DNA from: Phialocephala subalpina
Taxonomy: Eukaryota > Ascomycota > Leotiomycetes > Helotiales > Mollisiaceae
Assembly (NCBI GenBank): GCA_900073065.1
Contig: FJOG01000039.1
Coordinates: 291,330 to 355,329, forward strand
Direction: 5' to 3'
DNA: 64,000 nt
Both the position numbers and the translations under genes were made by a program. Positions within the stretch are counted from its first letter, which is position 1; the number at the start of each line of letters is the position of its first letter. The notes beneath the pieces were generated by a model that did no database searches, was not told the origin of the DNA, and saw only the letters and a program-made list of their open reading frames with translations. Positions 1-11,989 of this stretch are shown one piece after another.

Positions 1-146
1 GTCTTATCCCAATATAAGTCGAGTGCTCTCGCTAACAGCACCGGGAACTCTTGACACAATTTGCTGGAAAGCTCCTTTATCTCATATCTTCCCTGGCCAT
101 CGAGCGTACCCTCAGGTAATCGCCCCCTCAAGAGTACCAATGTCCT

Positions 147-1077
147 TTAGCCTCTACCATACTCTTCCGATGGCGACTTCCTCTTGAGGTTGATCTTCGC
201 TGTCGTAGCGACAGTAGATGGAACGACACCCGATGCCTCGGGAGCAACAGTCTTCTCGACGCTAGCTCCTGAGAGACAATCATCAACAAGATACCTCTGA
301 AGATTCTTCAATTTCCATGGAGCACTTTCAAATCCTCCAGATCGAGCAGCGGCATCAATGAGCTTGGCAATTTGTATAGCACAGGGACCTCCTTCGGCAA
401 TCAAGCCAGAAACTTCATCATCCTTGGTGCCAATGAAAGCGTAGATGTCGAGGAAAAATCTCAACATTTGTTTGTTGCCCCAATAAACCTCACCACACTG
501 ACTGTCGTCGTAGCCAAGCTCTTCGTCCGGCGTAAAATCTGCTTGGTCCCAGATCAACGAAATGTCTTTGTAGCCGATTGAATCGCGGGTGATAATCTTG
601 ATGCCCACCGGCCTCACGGAGGAACGCAAGAGGCGCATAGCGTCATTCTGGTACATAGGAGATCCAATATTCTGGCCGAAGTACCATCGATCGCAACACA
701 GTGTCTTGTCTTTAGATATGTCGGAGCCGTACAGCCATTGTTGGAAGAGGCACATTTGTGTGTAGAAAGACCCATTGATAAGGTCTCGCATGATGACATC
801 GGCAGACCCATCAAGAACTTCGTCGGCGGTAAAGTTTCTCTTTGATGTGTTCTTGCAGAGGTCGCGGAAGCGTGACGAGACTGCACATGCTAGGACCTCG
901 GGAAGGTAGACCGATTTCCCGTTTGACTTGTAGGCACTATGTGGACAGCTGACTTTAATGATGGTAGAAGTTGGAAGCCTTAATCACTGTTCAGTACTGG
1001 GACCAGGGCATGAAGGGGAGAACATACTTTTCAAGAACTTCTGGACCAAGTCTGTCAATGAGGCCTACCCCAACCAT
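147..1077 (-). CDS. BTB/POZ-like domain protein, 293 aa, two exons
   Basis: I join exons 1077..1028 and 978..147 across a 49-nt GTATGT..AAG intron; the total is 882 nt, a whole number of codons. The start is the first ATG of the open exon-1 frame and gives an N-terminus MVGVGLIDRLGPEVLEKLP. Residues about 20-115 read like a divergent fungal BTB fold: a beta start (IIKVSCPHSAYK), a helix (LPEVLACAVSSRF) and the FQQWLYGSDI segment that matches the W-[LIV]-Y strand/helix of many fungal BTB proteins. The usual V-H-K of the first helix is missing, so the assignment is moderate. The C-terminus is a basic tail (KINLKRKSPSEE). It lacks the C-x2-H-x-H-x5-C ending of the BTB proteins near 31-45 kb. Function unknown; BTB proteins usually act as dimerisation or CUL3-adaptor modules. 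Confidence 0.6.
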
Positions 1078-2125
1078 GTTTGCCTTTGACAAATTGAATA
1101 GGATGATGGAGTATGGTCGGATTGAGGTTGAGATATTGAGCGTCCGTGATCCCGTAACAGGGTAGAGGCTGTGGAGAGATCGAGGTGTTCGTGAAGTTGG
1201 TTACAGACTGAGGTGGAATCGACGTCAGATCGACGGCGATAACTTCTTCGCTGGGCAGTTGAGGTAATTGAAGTGGCGACAATTCGTCTGTTTCTGCGTT
1301 CAGATCGAGAGAGCTTATCGTCGAGTCGTCGTGCACTTCGAATCTTCAACTTGTCGAAAGGCGTTGCCAGATAAAGTGGAATGAAGAAGGTTCGAGGTTG
1401 AATTCAAGGCAAGCAAAGGCAGATTAGCGAAGCGAGATCTGTGCCGTCGGCCTCGTTGATGACAAGGAAAGAGCGAGTGTAGTACGGAGGAGAATTGAAT
1501 GTGGAGGTGGGAAAGCGAAGGTGACTGACTCTGCAAAAGCCTTCTTGTCTAGATGCCTGTGCATCATGCTTTTTCAGGAGACAAAATTCCATCGTGAGAG
1601 TTCTATGTTCATTGAAGGACGTAGCAAGCAGCAGAAGAGCATCACGAGCATCAAGCAACGTCAAATCTCACAAATCACAGCAGCAAGGCCTAGCCAAGCA
1701 TATCATATAATCCATCCATTCATTGCTACGGAATCTCAAAACGAAAAGCTATCAGTCTTTCTTGAAAGGTCATACGATAACGTAGCAGCAACGAGGAAAA
1801 GCTGCAATAACTACGAATACACACAACAGCACTACCAAACACCATCGCCACCTTTCCTCCACTCGCATACGTAAATCTCGGGAAGTAAACGAAAAAAACC
1901 CAGACCGCTATGATGTAGAAATCAAGAATCGCTGTCTTTTGTCTGACCGTTCATCCTCATCCCTCTTTACCCCTTCCAAATTCAGTATACTTTTCTCTCC
2001 TTCCTTTCGCACGCTCCCCCGTCTTAGCTATATTCGGTCTGCCTGCCATTGACTTCCATGTGTTTCACCGGTACATGCAAGTCGGCCTATCCAGATGTAT
2101 TGCTCGCGATATAAGTGAGAGAAGC
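1078..2125. other. intergenic, no gene seen
   Basis: This holds the upstream region of the BTB-like gene and the 3' flank of the POM33-like gene, both minus strand. Short open frames at 1315-1874 overlap each other on both strands and show no domain or codon signature. Nothing else was recognised. Confidence 0.5.
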
Positions 2126-3250
2126 TTAAGAAGCCTTCTTCTGAGCTGGAGCACCACCAACGTACTTTCCAACATCAGTAGCATCATGGAAGGTCCTCGC
2201 AGCACCCTTAACACCATCCCAAAACGTTCTGGCCGCAGGAGGAGTGCTCTGCGCACCAACCAAGTGATCGATTCTCGCCTCCAGCTGTCTGAACTGACCC
2301 TGAACGAAACTGCTTTGAGCGAATCGAGCGCGGAGGAAGGCGGTGTAGATAGCGATCAAGATCCAAGAGCGAGATTGGAAAGTGATAGCAGAGAGGAAGA
2401 GACGACCCCAGAGAAGGATCTCGAGGATAGCAACAAGACCCATAGACGCATCATAGTATTCCTTGACGAACTTGCCGATCATATCAGCGTATGGGTTGGC
2501 CTTGGTGGCTGGCTTGGCGCTAGGGCTGGCACCAGCAGCGGGAGCAATTGGTTGCGCGGGCTGGATGGTGGGAATGAGGTTTGTGCGGGTGTAGGTCGCG
2601 ACGTGGAAGACGGAGTAGACGCCGAAGGGGAGCATAGCGAGTGGGTACTGGGGAGCGAAAAGCCAGACGAGGGCCATGGCTTGGTGGGGTTAGCCGCATA
2701 TTCAGGGTGGGGGCTTGGAGAGGACACGAACCCAAGTATTGGACGTTCTCATCAGCAGCAAGAGCAAGAGGGCTTGAAGGAGCCTTTGCGCCGGGTCTTG
2801 AGCGAGCACGGAATGCCTTATAGACTACAATGCCGTAGGTAACAGCTGCGGATACAAATGCAGTGCGGTAGGAGAATCTCGCCCATCTCGAGTAGTAGTT
2901 GAATGTGATGTAGGAGAGGCCATATCGAGCGATACAGAAGAGGAGAGTCAGATGTCTGTTTGCAAGCTATTAGCCTCCTGCAAGAACCCTTATTTCATGA
3001 TGTGCAACAGGGTTGAAAGAGCTCGATCCTGGGTTTCGGGACACCGCTCCAGGTAGGCATTTTTCGAGACCGCCAACACATCAATGACCACCGCAAAGAA
3101 TATAGACATACCCGACAAACCAAGCGACTAGATGGAGTATCAGCATGTGCCATCAGAGCAGGTTCTAGACATTTTCTTACATTGTAGAGTTTGCGCAAGC
3201 TGGATCAAGCGTTGCTGCAGCGGCAGAGACGCAGATGGCGGGGGAGCCAT
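2126..3250 (-). CDS. POM33: TMEM33/Pom33 family ER and nuclear-pore membrane protein
   Basis: Four exons (3250..3181, 3127..3112, 2955..2732, 2679..2126) join to 864 nt, 287 aa; all borders are GT..AG. Exon 2 is only 16 nt and supplies the F-A-W-F-V-G motif. The protein starts MAPPPSASLPLQQRL, followed by hydrophobic segments around HLTLLFCIARYGLSYITF, RTAFVSAAVTYGIVVY, MALVWLFAPQYPLAMLPF and MGLVAILEILLWGRL. The order and motifs fit the fungal Pom33/Per33 (S. pombe Tts1) branch of TMEM33. Known members sit in the ER and nuclear envelope and help nuclear pore distribution and ER shape. The Ala/Pro-rich linker between the second and third membrane blocks is usual for filamentous fungi. The start is supported by the conserved N-terminal LPLQQRLIQLAQTLQ. 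Confidence 0.9.
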
Positions 3251-4080
3251 TGTTGATGTTGAATAAGGTTGTTTCTGTTGAGGAGTCGAGATTACTGTCT
3301 TTCGCAATTGCTGGATGGTGTCACTCGAGAAGTTGTGGAAGAAGAAGGTGTCGTGTCGTGTGCGAAAGAAGAAAGTTGGTGATGGTGCGAAGCTCTTCAG
3401 AAATGGCTGGGTTAGCTTGGACGTCACAAGCGATCCACCGCAGCTGAGCTGAGCTTGGGAATCACTCACAAATTGTTTGCTGGCACAATCACCGTTTGTC
3501 AATTATTTATTACGAGGATACAATCAAAGTCAGAATGTTCCGATGGTAGAGGTTCATTCAGCTCAAGTTTTGAGAAATGTTCTGCCTTGATTCTCGCGTT
3601 AAAGCCACATTGCATGTTCCTATTCTCGTTTTGATCCCCGTCGGAATCAACATCGTCATCGCCTGTGGCTTTCAGGCGCTATCAGTGATCTTCACATGCT
3701 AAACAGCCGCAGGGGTCTCCAAATCGTCAACATGCACAAAGCTCACATCAAATCAAGGTGCTTCCATTGCAAGGCTGTCCCACAATACATGTTTGCGAGT
3801 TCGTCCAAGGATCTAGAGTCCCGTTCAAGGGTATATCATAGAACTAGTGGAGGGGTTGATGAACCGCTTTGGGGTTATGGTGGTCCATTCTTACACTTCA
3901 TGTAGCAGGATGGTCCATATGAATCTGGGTAATTGGTATCTAGCAGTGGTATCATCCTTGAACGCCATATGCTCATGATACTCTTGCTCGCATGACTGTG
4001 CCTGCCCTGACCTATAACCTTTGTACTTATACAAATATAATGCCTCCAACGCCAAACGATGCTCTTTCTATACCTTTCCT
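3251..4080. other. intergenic, promoter of the POM33-like gene
   Basis: 830 bases between two minus-strand genes. It must contain the POM33 promoter and the CTK2 3' flank. I see no further coding sequence; the short open frame at 3696-3905 has no recognisable domain. Confidence 0.5.
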
Positions 4081-5908
4081 CTACCGTCGAATCCTCTTGT
4101 TCTGGTGGAAAGGCGGTCTATCGTCACGCCCATTGGGACCGTTCCGTTGATAAGGTTGTTGAGGTCTCCTGTCCTCCTTCTTCTCCGGCTTGATCGGCTC
4201 GTCAACTTCCACTTCGTACTCTTCATATTCCTCCTTGAAATACTTCGATGTGATCTCCTTCTCCTCCTTTGCTTGTTCAGCATCAAGCATGAATCGAACC
4301 GTACCATCTTGACCTCTCGCCCCAATACCCCGTCTGCCAGATCCAGAAGAGCGTGGACTCAGCGTCGCAGGAGAAGCGCCATCTTTGCCATTTGTACGAA
4401 CATCGGCGGGACTAGCTGGAGTAACAGGAGTCTTCGGGGTCTTAATATTCTTGTTGAAGCCGTTCGTCTTGGGTGCTTCATGGGTCTCGGTGTATCTGTG
4501 TCCTTCGCCTGCCTCCTGGTTGACCTTGATCTTCAACTGTATAAACTTATCCATGCTGTGCCCAGGTCCCACGATGGACGACTTCTGGAAATGTGTATAG
4601 AGGTCCAGTAAATCGAGTATTGTCTCCAAGACTTCCGCCCTCCTTGTTCCCCACTTCTTGTATCTCGGAGCGTTTTTGCCGTTGAGCTTCTCTTGCTGTT
4701 TCTCTAGTACTTTCGTAGCTAGTTCGAGGCAAGCAAAGGACATGGTCGAGCAAGATTGCTTGAGGGGAGCGAATGTCCGGTATAGATCGATCATTATGTT
4801 GTATCCGACTCTGGTGACATCTTTATCCAGTCCGGCTTCTCGCGCCAATTTTATGAGGTGCTTGTGAGGGTAGCGGACCCGAAAATCGAATCCTGAAGCT
4901 TCGAGCATCAAACGTTCAAGGCCAATAACAACTTTGGAAGGTCCTTCGAAGGCCTAAAGCAGTCAGCACCCGTTGTCCTAATAATCACGCAGAACATTTA
5001 CAGCATCGTCCGAACTGAGATGCTCCGAAGCAGAAACCTTAAGGTTATGCGCCGCGCACAGAATCTCCCTCGACTTCTTCAACGTATCCTCAATCTTGCA
5101 AGCCGTGAGCAAAGCAGCTGCCGCCGCATCTGGGTATTGGTATTCGTTATCCTTGTGGACCAAGCGGAACTTATGGAAGTAATGGACTGCTGTACAGAAT
5201 GTCCGGACAGGCCTGGGGTAATATCAGTGTCTGATTGTCTGAAGACAGGGAGAGTGCTCACAATTGTAAAGCCGTTCGAACATCATTGATCCATTGCACA
5301 CCTTGTAATCTGAAGGTATCTTCTCGTGTAGGGTTCGTGCCAATAGCTACCAAAGAGTTCTGAATCTGCTGCTGGAAGACGTATTGCTCCGCGACATGGA
5401 TGTATGATGGATGTGGTCCAGTCTGTGCCTGGAAGGTAACGACTTGAGGAGCCATATTGGTATTATGCCACCCGTGGTAGTGCAACTCGGGACTTGGGCG
5501 GTTGAAGTATGGAAAAGGCCTGCAGATGATTGGGGGTCCAATTCGAGGCTCGTCGGAAATAAGGACTCTTGTCGAAGTTGCTAAGGATCTGGCGGCGTTG
5601 GCTACTGATTCATCGGCACGCCTTGTGGTGGCCTTCAATTCAGAAACAAATCCTGGTGTGAACGCGTCTGAAAATAAAGATGCACCAGATGTAGTTGCTT
5701 CGAGGCCTTCTGCACTTGTACCGGTATTGTGGCTTGACTCCGCCAAGCGTGTGGCGCTAGCCTCTTCCAATGCCTCGTTCGGATTTTCTTGACCACCTTC
5801 TTGCAATACAGGCTGGATAGTGTTGATAAAGCCGGGCAATGAGGGAGTCAACTCCGCACCACTACTACTGTCGTCTCCGTAGTACCAAAAAGAACAATCT
5901 GAAGCCAT
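4081..5908 (-). CDS. CTK2: CTD kinase subunit beta, cyclin-like (Ctk2)
   Basis: Exons 5908..5262, 5212..5002 and 4953..4081 join to 1731 nt, 576 aa. An N-terminal Ser/Thr-rich extension of about 140 residues is followed by the cyclin box: PSYIHVAEQYVFQQQIQN, NPTREDTFRLQGVQWINDV, FRLVHKDNEYQYPDAAAAA, then the second fold with KVVIGLERLMLEASGFDFR. The C-terminus is charged and basic (HQNKRIRR). Known Ctk2 is the cyclin of the CTDK-I complex, which phosphorylates Ser2 of the RNA polymerase II C-terminal domain in the nucleus together with the kinase Ctk1 and with Ctk3. The start at 5908 (MASDCSFWYYGDD) is preferred over an upstream in-frame ATG because the extra residues look like leader sequence. 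The intron-2 donor GTAAAT is slightly weak but gives the conserved DDAAFEGPSKVV junction. Confidence 0.9.
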
Positions 5909-6252
5909 GTTACAAGGATCGCGACACGTGCGCGCTTGCGCTGGATGAGGCTGTGGAACGAACACAGTATGGTTGCTTGACTTGGTATTTCATTCAACAG
6001 CAATCTGTTAGTACAGATATTCTAGTCTACTCTAGCTTCAACCTGCTACTCAGTCGTCATTTCCTCGATGTCAAAAGCCTCCTTCCTCTTTGCAAGTTCA
6101 CAAATCTGGTCTAGCTTTCAGCCTTGCGAGTCTCCAAGCGAGCTTTATCGTTAACCTTATCGCCGAGCTCTAAGACAACAAGCTCCCCAGCCTCACGAAC
6201 TCTCTCCATCTCACAAGTCACTTCTCTTTATCGAACATCCACATAAGTCATC
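5909..6252. promoter_or_regulatory. shared promoter region of CTK2 and PPT1 (divergent)
   Basis: 344 bases separate the two divergent start codons, so both promoters must lie here. I see no clear TATA box; the PPT1-proximal part is pyrimidine-rich on the plus strand, as is common before fungal start codons. Confidence 0.5.
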
Positions 6253-7318
6253 ATGACACGACTCACGAAGCTTTTTTCTTTTGTTTCCGTTCTTCCTCTT
6301 CTCCAAGCTAGCATTATCCCTCTGCAAAACCCTCTTCGAAGCTCTTCCGACGATGAGGACGACACCCCATTGCCCCTCGTAATTTGGCATGGACTGGGTG
6401 ATAATGTACGTCCCCTCAATGTTCCAAAGCCTTTGGGACAATCTCCCTTCTCCATGCCATCATCAAAGCTTCCCCCGCTGACTTCCACAGTTCGCAGCAG
6501 AAGGCCTCGCAGAAGTCGCCGCCCTCGCCGAAGAAACAAATCCAGGCACACTTGTGTACATAATCCGTATGGGCGACGACGCCTCCGCCGACCGCTCTGC
6601 TACATTTTTTGGAAACCTGACTCTCCAGATGGAAAAGGCCTGTGCGGACATCGTAGCTCATCCTATCCTCTCCACTGCCCCAGCCATCGATGCTCTAGGC
6701 TTCTCTCAAGGCGGGCAATTCCTCCGCGGTTATATTGAGCGATGTAACAACCCACCTGTCCGCTCTCTCGTCACATTTGGCTCTCAGCACAATGGCATAT
6801 CCGAATTCCAAGAATGCGGAGCGACGGATTGGCTTTGTAAAGGTGCCCAGGGACTGCTGAGGTCCAGTACTTGGTCCAGCTTTGTGCAGTCAAGACTTGT
6901 GCCAGCGCAATACTTCCGGGATCCAAACCAATACGACCAATACCTAGAACACTCCAACTTCCTAGCAGATATCAACAATGAGCGAGTCCTCAAAAACAAA
7001 ACTTACAAAGAAAACTTGGCCAAGTTGAAGAAGTTCGTAATGTACGTCTTCGAAGACGATACCACAGTGATCCCAAAAGAATCTGGATGGTTTTCGGAGG
7101 TTAATGGGACAGACGTCACTTTGCTCAGAGACAGGCAACTGTACAAGGAGAATTGGCTGGGATTGAAGGATTTGGATAAGAAAGGTGCCCTGGAGTTCAA
7201 GACTACGCCCGGGGGACATATGAGTTTGAGTGAAGATGTCTTGAAGGAGGTATTTCAGGGGTTCTATGGGTCGTATGGGAGGAAGTTTAAGAGTGGGGTT
7301 GCGAGGGAGGATCTTTAG
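6253..7318 (+). CDS. PPT1: palmitoyl-protein thioesterase (PPT1 family)
   Basis: Exons 6253..6405 and 6491..7318 join to 981 nt, 326 aa. A signal peptide (MTRLTKLFSFVSVLPLLQAS) precedes the alpha/beta-hydrolase fold. The oxyanion strand is PLPLVIWHGLGDN, split by the intron. The nucleophile elbow is G-F-S-Q-G-G with Ser about 123; the acid is in FEDDTTVIP (Asp about 241) and the catalytic His in PGGHMSLS (about 294). The Ser-Asp-His order and spacing are those of PPT1. The family removes thioester-linked acyl groups from cysteines, in the vacuole/lysosome lumen or secreted. Length is close to that of animal PPT1 (about 306 aa). Confidence 0.93.
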
Positions 7319-8000
7319 ATGCTGGAGGAGGTCCAGAAGTTGGGGCAAGAGATGCAAATGAGAGTGTATGATGTTGTATTATGGATTCGGCGTTACGGGT
7401 ATGGATGGGTCAAAGATGATACTCTAGTCTGAGAGCTATGCAAGTTGGAAATTGAAACGAACATGCGAATTTTACCTACCACCTGTTCAATCAATGACGG
7501 ACATTCCAGTGTAGTAGAATGTCCTATCTTGCAACATAACTTGAAAACAGGAATCGTCATCAATGTCCCTCCTTGAATTGGAACATTACAAAACTTAACA
7601 TCCTGTGTTTGATTTTAGCAAGACAGACTTTCACTTCTGATGGAGTTCAGCATCCCTCCTGAGAATTCCCCTCTTACACAAAAATTTGAAATACACGAAA
7701 ACTTTGTCCGTTATTGAGTTAGAAATCTTGAAAACCCAACATAGTATTTTCCAGCTCAAACAAGGACGTACTTCACCATATATTCAATTTATCTCACATG
7801 GTTGCCAAAGGCATGCCAAATCATCATCAAGGCTTATATAGTCAACAAATTTTGTGTTGTACCCCTAGTATATCTACCAAGCAAGTATCAGAACCCAATA
7901 CATTTTTGCCGCAACGCCTCACACCACAGACGCCAAGCAATGCTCTTCTTCTCAATCCCTTTTCACACCCACTTCCCTCCGTCACCACCCCACGAATATC
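7319..8000. other. convergent 3' intergenic region
   Basis: Holds the 3' flanks of PPT1 (plus) and UTP30 (minus), AT-rich in parts. No gene recognised. Confidence 0.5.
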
Positions 8001-9294
8001 TCAAGCAAGAACACCCTTACTCTTTTTCTTCTTCACCACCTTCACCTTCTCCACAACAACCTTCGACGCCTTCGGAACCTCATCCACAACATCCTTCGCA
8101 GCATCCTCCTTCTGCTTCTTCAACGTCGCTTTCCTCGCCGCAATCTCAGCATCCAATTTATCATCATTACTCTCCAACAGCTTTTGTTTCTTGGCTTTCT
8201 TGCCGTCCTTCACAACTTCTTCCGCTTCATCTGCTACGCCTTCTAGCGCCTTAGATTTCCTCTTTCTCCCAACATTAGCGTACTTCTCCTTGATAACCTT
8301 AGCAGCCTCATCATCCAACACATCCCCCTCATCAACCCACAACTCCTCCGCCAACCAAATCGGCAACGCCGCCGTCTCAGGCCCCTTGATGTGTAAACTC
8401 CTAACACCTCTCCATTTCTTCGGCACGAATCTTTCCACAAGTTCCTTAGTCACAGCTTCGATATTCTCCGCCAATTTTTCTGGAGACCAACTTGCGTATC
8501 CGACTTTGATACTGGTGTTTGTGGAGGGAGAGAGGTGGACCAGTGCGCAGGAAAGTGCTTTCTCGATTTGAGCGGCGATGTGGGCTGGTTCTGCTGCTCC
8601 GCGGTTGGCTTTCTTTCCCTTCTCCTTCGCTTGTCTCTTGCCGTCTACTCTTTGTGCTGGAGCGGAGATATCGACTGGGATTGGGCGTTTGGTGGTAGTT
8701 TTATAGAACGTCTTTCCAAGCAACTTAGGTAAAGAAACGATTATTCGGTCGTCTGCGAGGAAGATATCATGTTCCGCCAACAGTTTTCTCTGAGCTTCAT
8801 ATTGTGTCCATTTCTTTCCTATCTTCTCGATATCCGTCACCTTTGTAATCCGTGCTGCTAATTCAGAAGGAAAGCCAGGAGAGGAAACGATGTCTTTGTA
8901 TGTTCGTTGGGGGGAAGCTGTGATCAAGCAGATGGTTGTAGAAGAGCTAGTATTCAGGGAGTGAGGGAGGGGTATTCGGGAAGGCTTTAGGCGTTTGGCG
9001 TCTACGATGTGTTTTTTGGTGGTGAGGGTGAGCCAGATTGGGGTGGAGAGGGAGTCGTCGGTTTCTTCTTCGTCTTCATCGGTGGGGAGGAGTGACTGTT
9101 TGGCGGAAGATTTTGAGGATTCGGTGGAGGTAGATTTGATGTGTGCTAATAAAGCTTTGGAAGCTTTCAACGTCTGCAGAATTGTGAGCTTTGCGCAAGA
9201 AAAGAGCTGGGAATCGAGGTACCTGTTCGCTGCTCAATTGGTACGGGGAACCGCTTTCCACTTTCGTGGTGAGCGCAGTTGAGGTGGGCGCCAT
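8001..9294 (-). CDS. UTP30: ribosomal L1-domain ribosome biogenesis protein (Utp30/Cic1 type)
   Basis: Exons 9294..9223 and 9173..8001 join to 1245 nt, 414 aa. Residues about 25-300 match the fungal ribosomal-L1 fold of nucleolar factors: TLKASKALLAHIKS at the start, PIWLTLTTKKHIVDAKRLKP, a middle block DIFLADDRIIVSLPKLLGK, and IKVGYASWSPEKLAENI near the end of the fold. The C-terminal 110 residues are Lys-rich with K/E runs, typical of nucleolar proteins. In yeast Utp30 joins the 90S pre-ribosome and Cic1 the pre-60S; sequence alone does not decide between them. The start at 9294 (MAPTSTALTTK) is used because the 10 residues upstream are less likely. A long plus-strand open frame over 7798-8571 is antisense to the Lys-rich tail and is not counted. 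Confidence 0.85.
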
Positions 9295-10415
9295 CTTGAG
9301 ATCACACAATACAACAATCCCCAATTATCAGTTCTTGTGGAATTGGTGGAATCGACAAGTCGTTGCGTGGAGTGCGATTGTGAAGCACCTTGCGATTGTC
9401 CCGCCAAATAATTTTCGATATCTGAAATTTTTTAGAACGTCGGTAAAATAGGTTCATAATCGCCGATGCCTAACCTATTCTGGACAGCGAAGTTTCTCAT
9501 GGACGTGAGGAATGCAACGCAAGGCTGGTTTGCAGATGTTTAATAGCACTGTGAAATTACATGAGGCTTTAAGATTGGAAGGCAAAGACTTGTACATATG
9601 TGTATATTCGAGGTAATTCAGCACGTGAGGTTCTTTTCATCCCAACTCTCATCTTCAGCCCTCACTTATTTCACTTGCAATGTCACACCGCCCTGGAGCT
9701 GCATCTACTTAATGTACGATTTCGAGCTTTATAAATTCGCTCCAGTTTCATGGAAAAATCCTGTCTTTTTGCAGGCTGACGAGTGGGCCGATTGTAAAGC
9801 AGAAGCCGAGGGTCTTGAACAATTTGCTACTGTGCGAGACCCGATTTGTCTCATACGCGCCGTAGGCTCTTGATGTGCGTCGACATCCTAGCGTGGAGGG
9901 ACCGCGACAGACCGCGATGAGGAGGCTGGGATAAAAGAGAAGCTTGGACAACCGTGAAGCGCGACTTGAGGATTTTGATGCAATTGAAGATAGAATATAA
10001 GATTTCAAGAGTACATCTAATTCGCCCGTGAAGGTCAAAAATAAAATGAGATCTGAAATGTCAAAATTTTAGCTTCATCGCATTACCACAATGCTGGTGG
10101 CTCAAATGCACGTCATAAAGTTGTGCTGCGGGCAGAATAATTAAGCGATTTCAGAACGCGCTAGGCCTGCTCGCGTTCCTAGCAGAGACCCAATCTTCCG
10201 GATGGAACACAGCTCGACCGTGTTTCTGACCTTCAAAACTCGGCCATTCCTCCCATTCACTACTTCATACCCTTTCCTTTGCGTGAATTCGGTACTTTTA
10301 GTCTTCTTCTTGGTCTTCAATTCGGTCAATATCAAGAGTGGTCTCTAGTCGCGTACAACGCGGTCTGCTTCTCCACGTTGAAAAGTCTTTACTGGGAACC
10401 ACCAACGTCTGGTAG
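9295..10415. other. divergent intergenic region of UTP30 and TOS4-like gene
   Basis: About 1.1 kb between divergent genes. Apart from the ACGCG cores described separately near the TOS4-like start, I recognise nothing. Open frames at 9598-10335 on both strands lack domains. Confidence 0.5.
10156..10362. promoter_or_regulatory. cluster of MCB-type ACGCG cores
   Basis: Four ACGCG/CGCGT cores lie within 260 bases of the TOS4-like start: 10156-10160, 10172-10176, 10350-10354 and 10358-10362. They form two inverted pairs: GAACGCG..CGCGTTC (7-base perfect arms) and CGCGT-aca-ACGCG. ACGCG is the core of the MluI cell-cycle box bound by MBF (Mbp1/Swi6-type) complexes, and yeast TOS4 is a G1/S target. 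Function here is inferred from motif and gene identity. Confidence 0.5.
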
Positions 10416-11989
10416 ATGTCTGCCATGATGGATTCCTCTCCGAGCAAGATCAATGCTGCCCAGCCTACTTTACCTTCAACAGCAGGTGTAAAGCGTCCAG
10501 CGCCATCATTACTGCCCGCGTTCGAGCCCTTCTCCTCGTCGCCAGGTTTCCCTCGACCCTCGAAGAGACAAGCTCGTACCTCCCCTTCCGAACGCGAACA
10601 TGCTTACCAGAAGTATCCCACGCCAATTCCTACCTCGACGACAGGTATATTGTCCTCCTCCCCTCCTCAAGTTCGCGCCAGACCGGGTATACATCGAACG
10701 CAATCCTCGATCTCAGAACGTGCTCCTCTCTCATCTGTACCCTCAATCACCCTTCCCGAGAATGGAGAGACCCTTAGGATGGGCAGATCGAGTAATTCCT
10801 CACACTACCAACTGTCTGCCAACCGCCTTATATCCCGCGTACACGTCGAAGCTCGATATATCGCCGCCTCAGTCCCCCTCGAGCCGAACAAGGTGGAGAT
10901 CAAGTGTAAGGGTTGGAATGGGGTAAGGCTACACTGTCAGAATCGGACATGGGAATTGGCGAAGGACGATACTTTCACGTCGGAGACGGAGTTCGCAGAG
11001 ATCATGCTGGATGTACAAGACGCGCGTGTACGAATCGCGTGGCCAGATCGGGAAAGAAAGGTGTCTGTTGGGTCTTGGGATGATGAGAACTCGCCCAGAG
11101 GTCGTCTGTCTGCAGTCAATGCTCGTGGGCAGATCATTGAGTCCAGTCCTCTCCGCCGTGCCAGAAGAATCGAGTCGCCTGTCTCTCCAACTCCAGCTGG
11201 TCCTTCCCGATCAGGCAATTTGTCCGACTTGTTCGCAGATGAGGAGGAGCAAGAGATCGTCAAGGTGTATGAAGATGAACCATCGCCAGAGGAGGAGCAG
11301 GATGTTGGAGAGTCGTTCGTGTCGACACAGGCTGCTACATCGTTTGCGGTGCCCAATGAAAGTCCGTCGAGTGAACTCAGCGAACCAGAAGACGACCCCG
11401 ACGAGGAGAACGACCCTATTGTGCACTCCTTTGGTCCCTTTGGTGGCAACATCTCCGCCCGCATGGCCTCCTTCACCACCGTCGCCAGTCCAGAACTTCC
11501 TCGACGTGACCCGACACCTTCTCCCAAAGCAAGATCCAGTTCTGAGTCCACTAACGACGCCGAAGCTGCTCCTATCGTGAATCACGTTGTGAATCAATTA
11601 GCATTCTCGCGCCTCTCCTCTACTCCCCTCTCAGTCATCCTCAACAATCTGCCAGAAGAGTTGCGACACCCCAGTCCACGAGGCCAAGAAAACAAAGGTC
11701 TGACGAAAGAAGACTTGAGAAAAGTGATCACCGCAGCTCCTTGCATTGGAGAAATCCACAGAGAAGGAAAGGACGCCGCAGGAAAGGCCCTCGAGTCAGA
11801 GTACTACTACATCCCCGACGAAGACCGTGACGAGCAAAGAAGAGCAGCCGTCGTCGACGGGCTCCGAAAACCCAGTCTCCGCAACTGCAGGAAACAACAC
11901 AAGGTACATCTTCCTCTCTCTGCTCTCTCATATAAGTATACTAACATATACCCTAGCAATACTACTGGAAACGTCCCCGAACCCCTTAA
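10416..11989 (+). CDS. TOS4: FHA-domain cell-cycle regulator (Tos4/Plm2-like)
   Basis: Exon 1 is 10416..11903 and exon 2 is 11957..11989, joined over a GTACAT..CTAG intron with a perfect ACTAAC branch site; 506 aa. The last 10 residues (QYYWKRPRTP) come from the 33-nt second exon. The N-terminus is Ser/Pro-rich with a basic patch (RPSKRQAR). The FHA domain lies at about 105-200: L-R-M-G-R-S-S, then ISRVHVEARYI (the S-R-x-H core) and NGVRLHCQN. A long acidic, disordered middle and a conserved C-terminal block (VILNNLPEELR, LRKVITAAPCIGEI) follow. In yeast Tos4 is a G1/S-induced FHA protein that binds gene regions and Rpd3/Set3 deacetylase complexes. Without removing the terminal intron the frame would run on to 12272 through sequence that looks non-coding. 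Confidence 0.82.

Noticed and set aside
2060..2842. Plus-strand open frame of 260 codons over POM33
   Set aside because: It crosses POM33 exons and an intron on the opposite strand and has no domain.
7798..8571. Plus-strand open frame of 257 codons opposite UTP30
   Set aside because: It is the complement of the Lys-rich UTP30 tail, giving Phe/Ser-rich low-complexity protein. No independent support.
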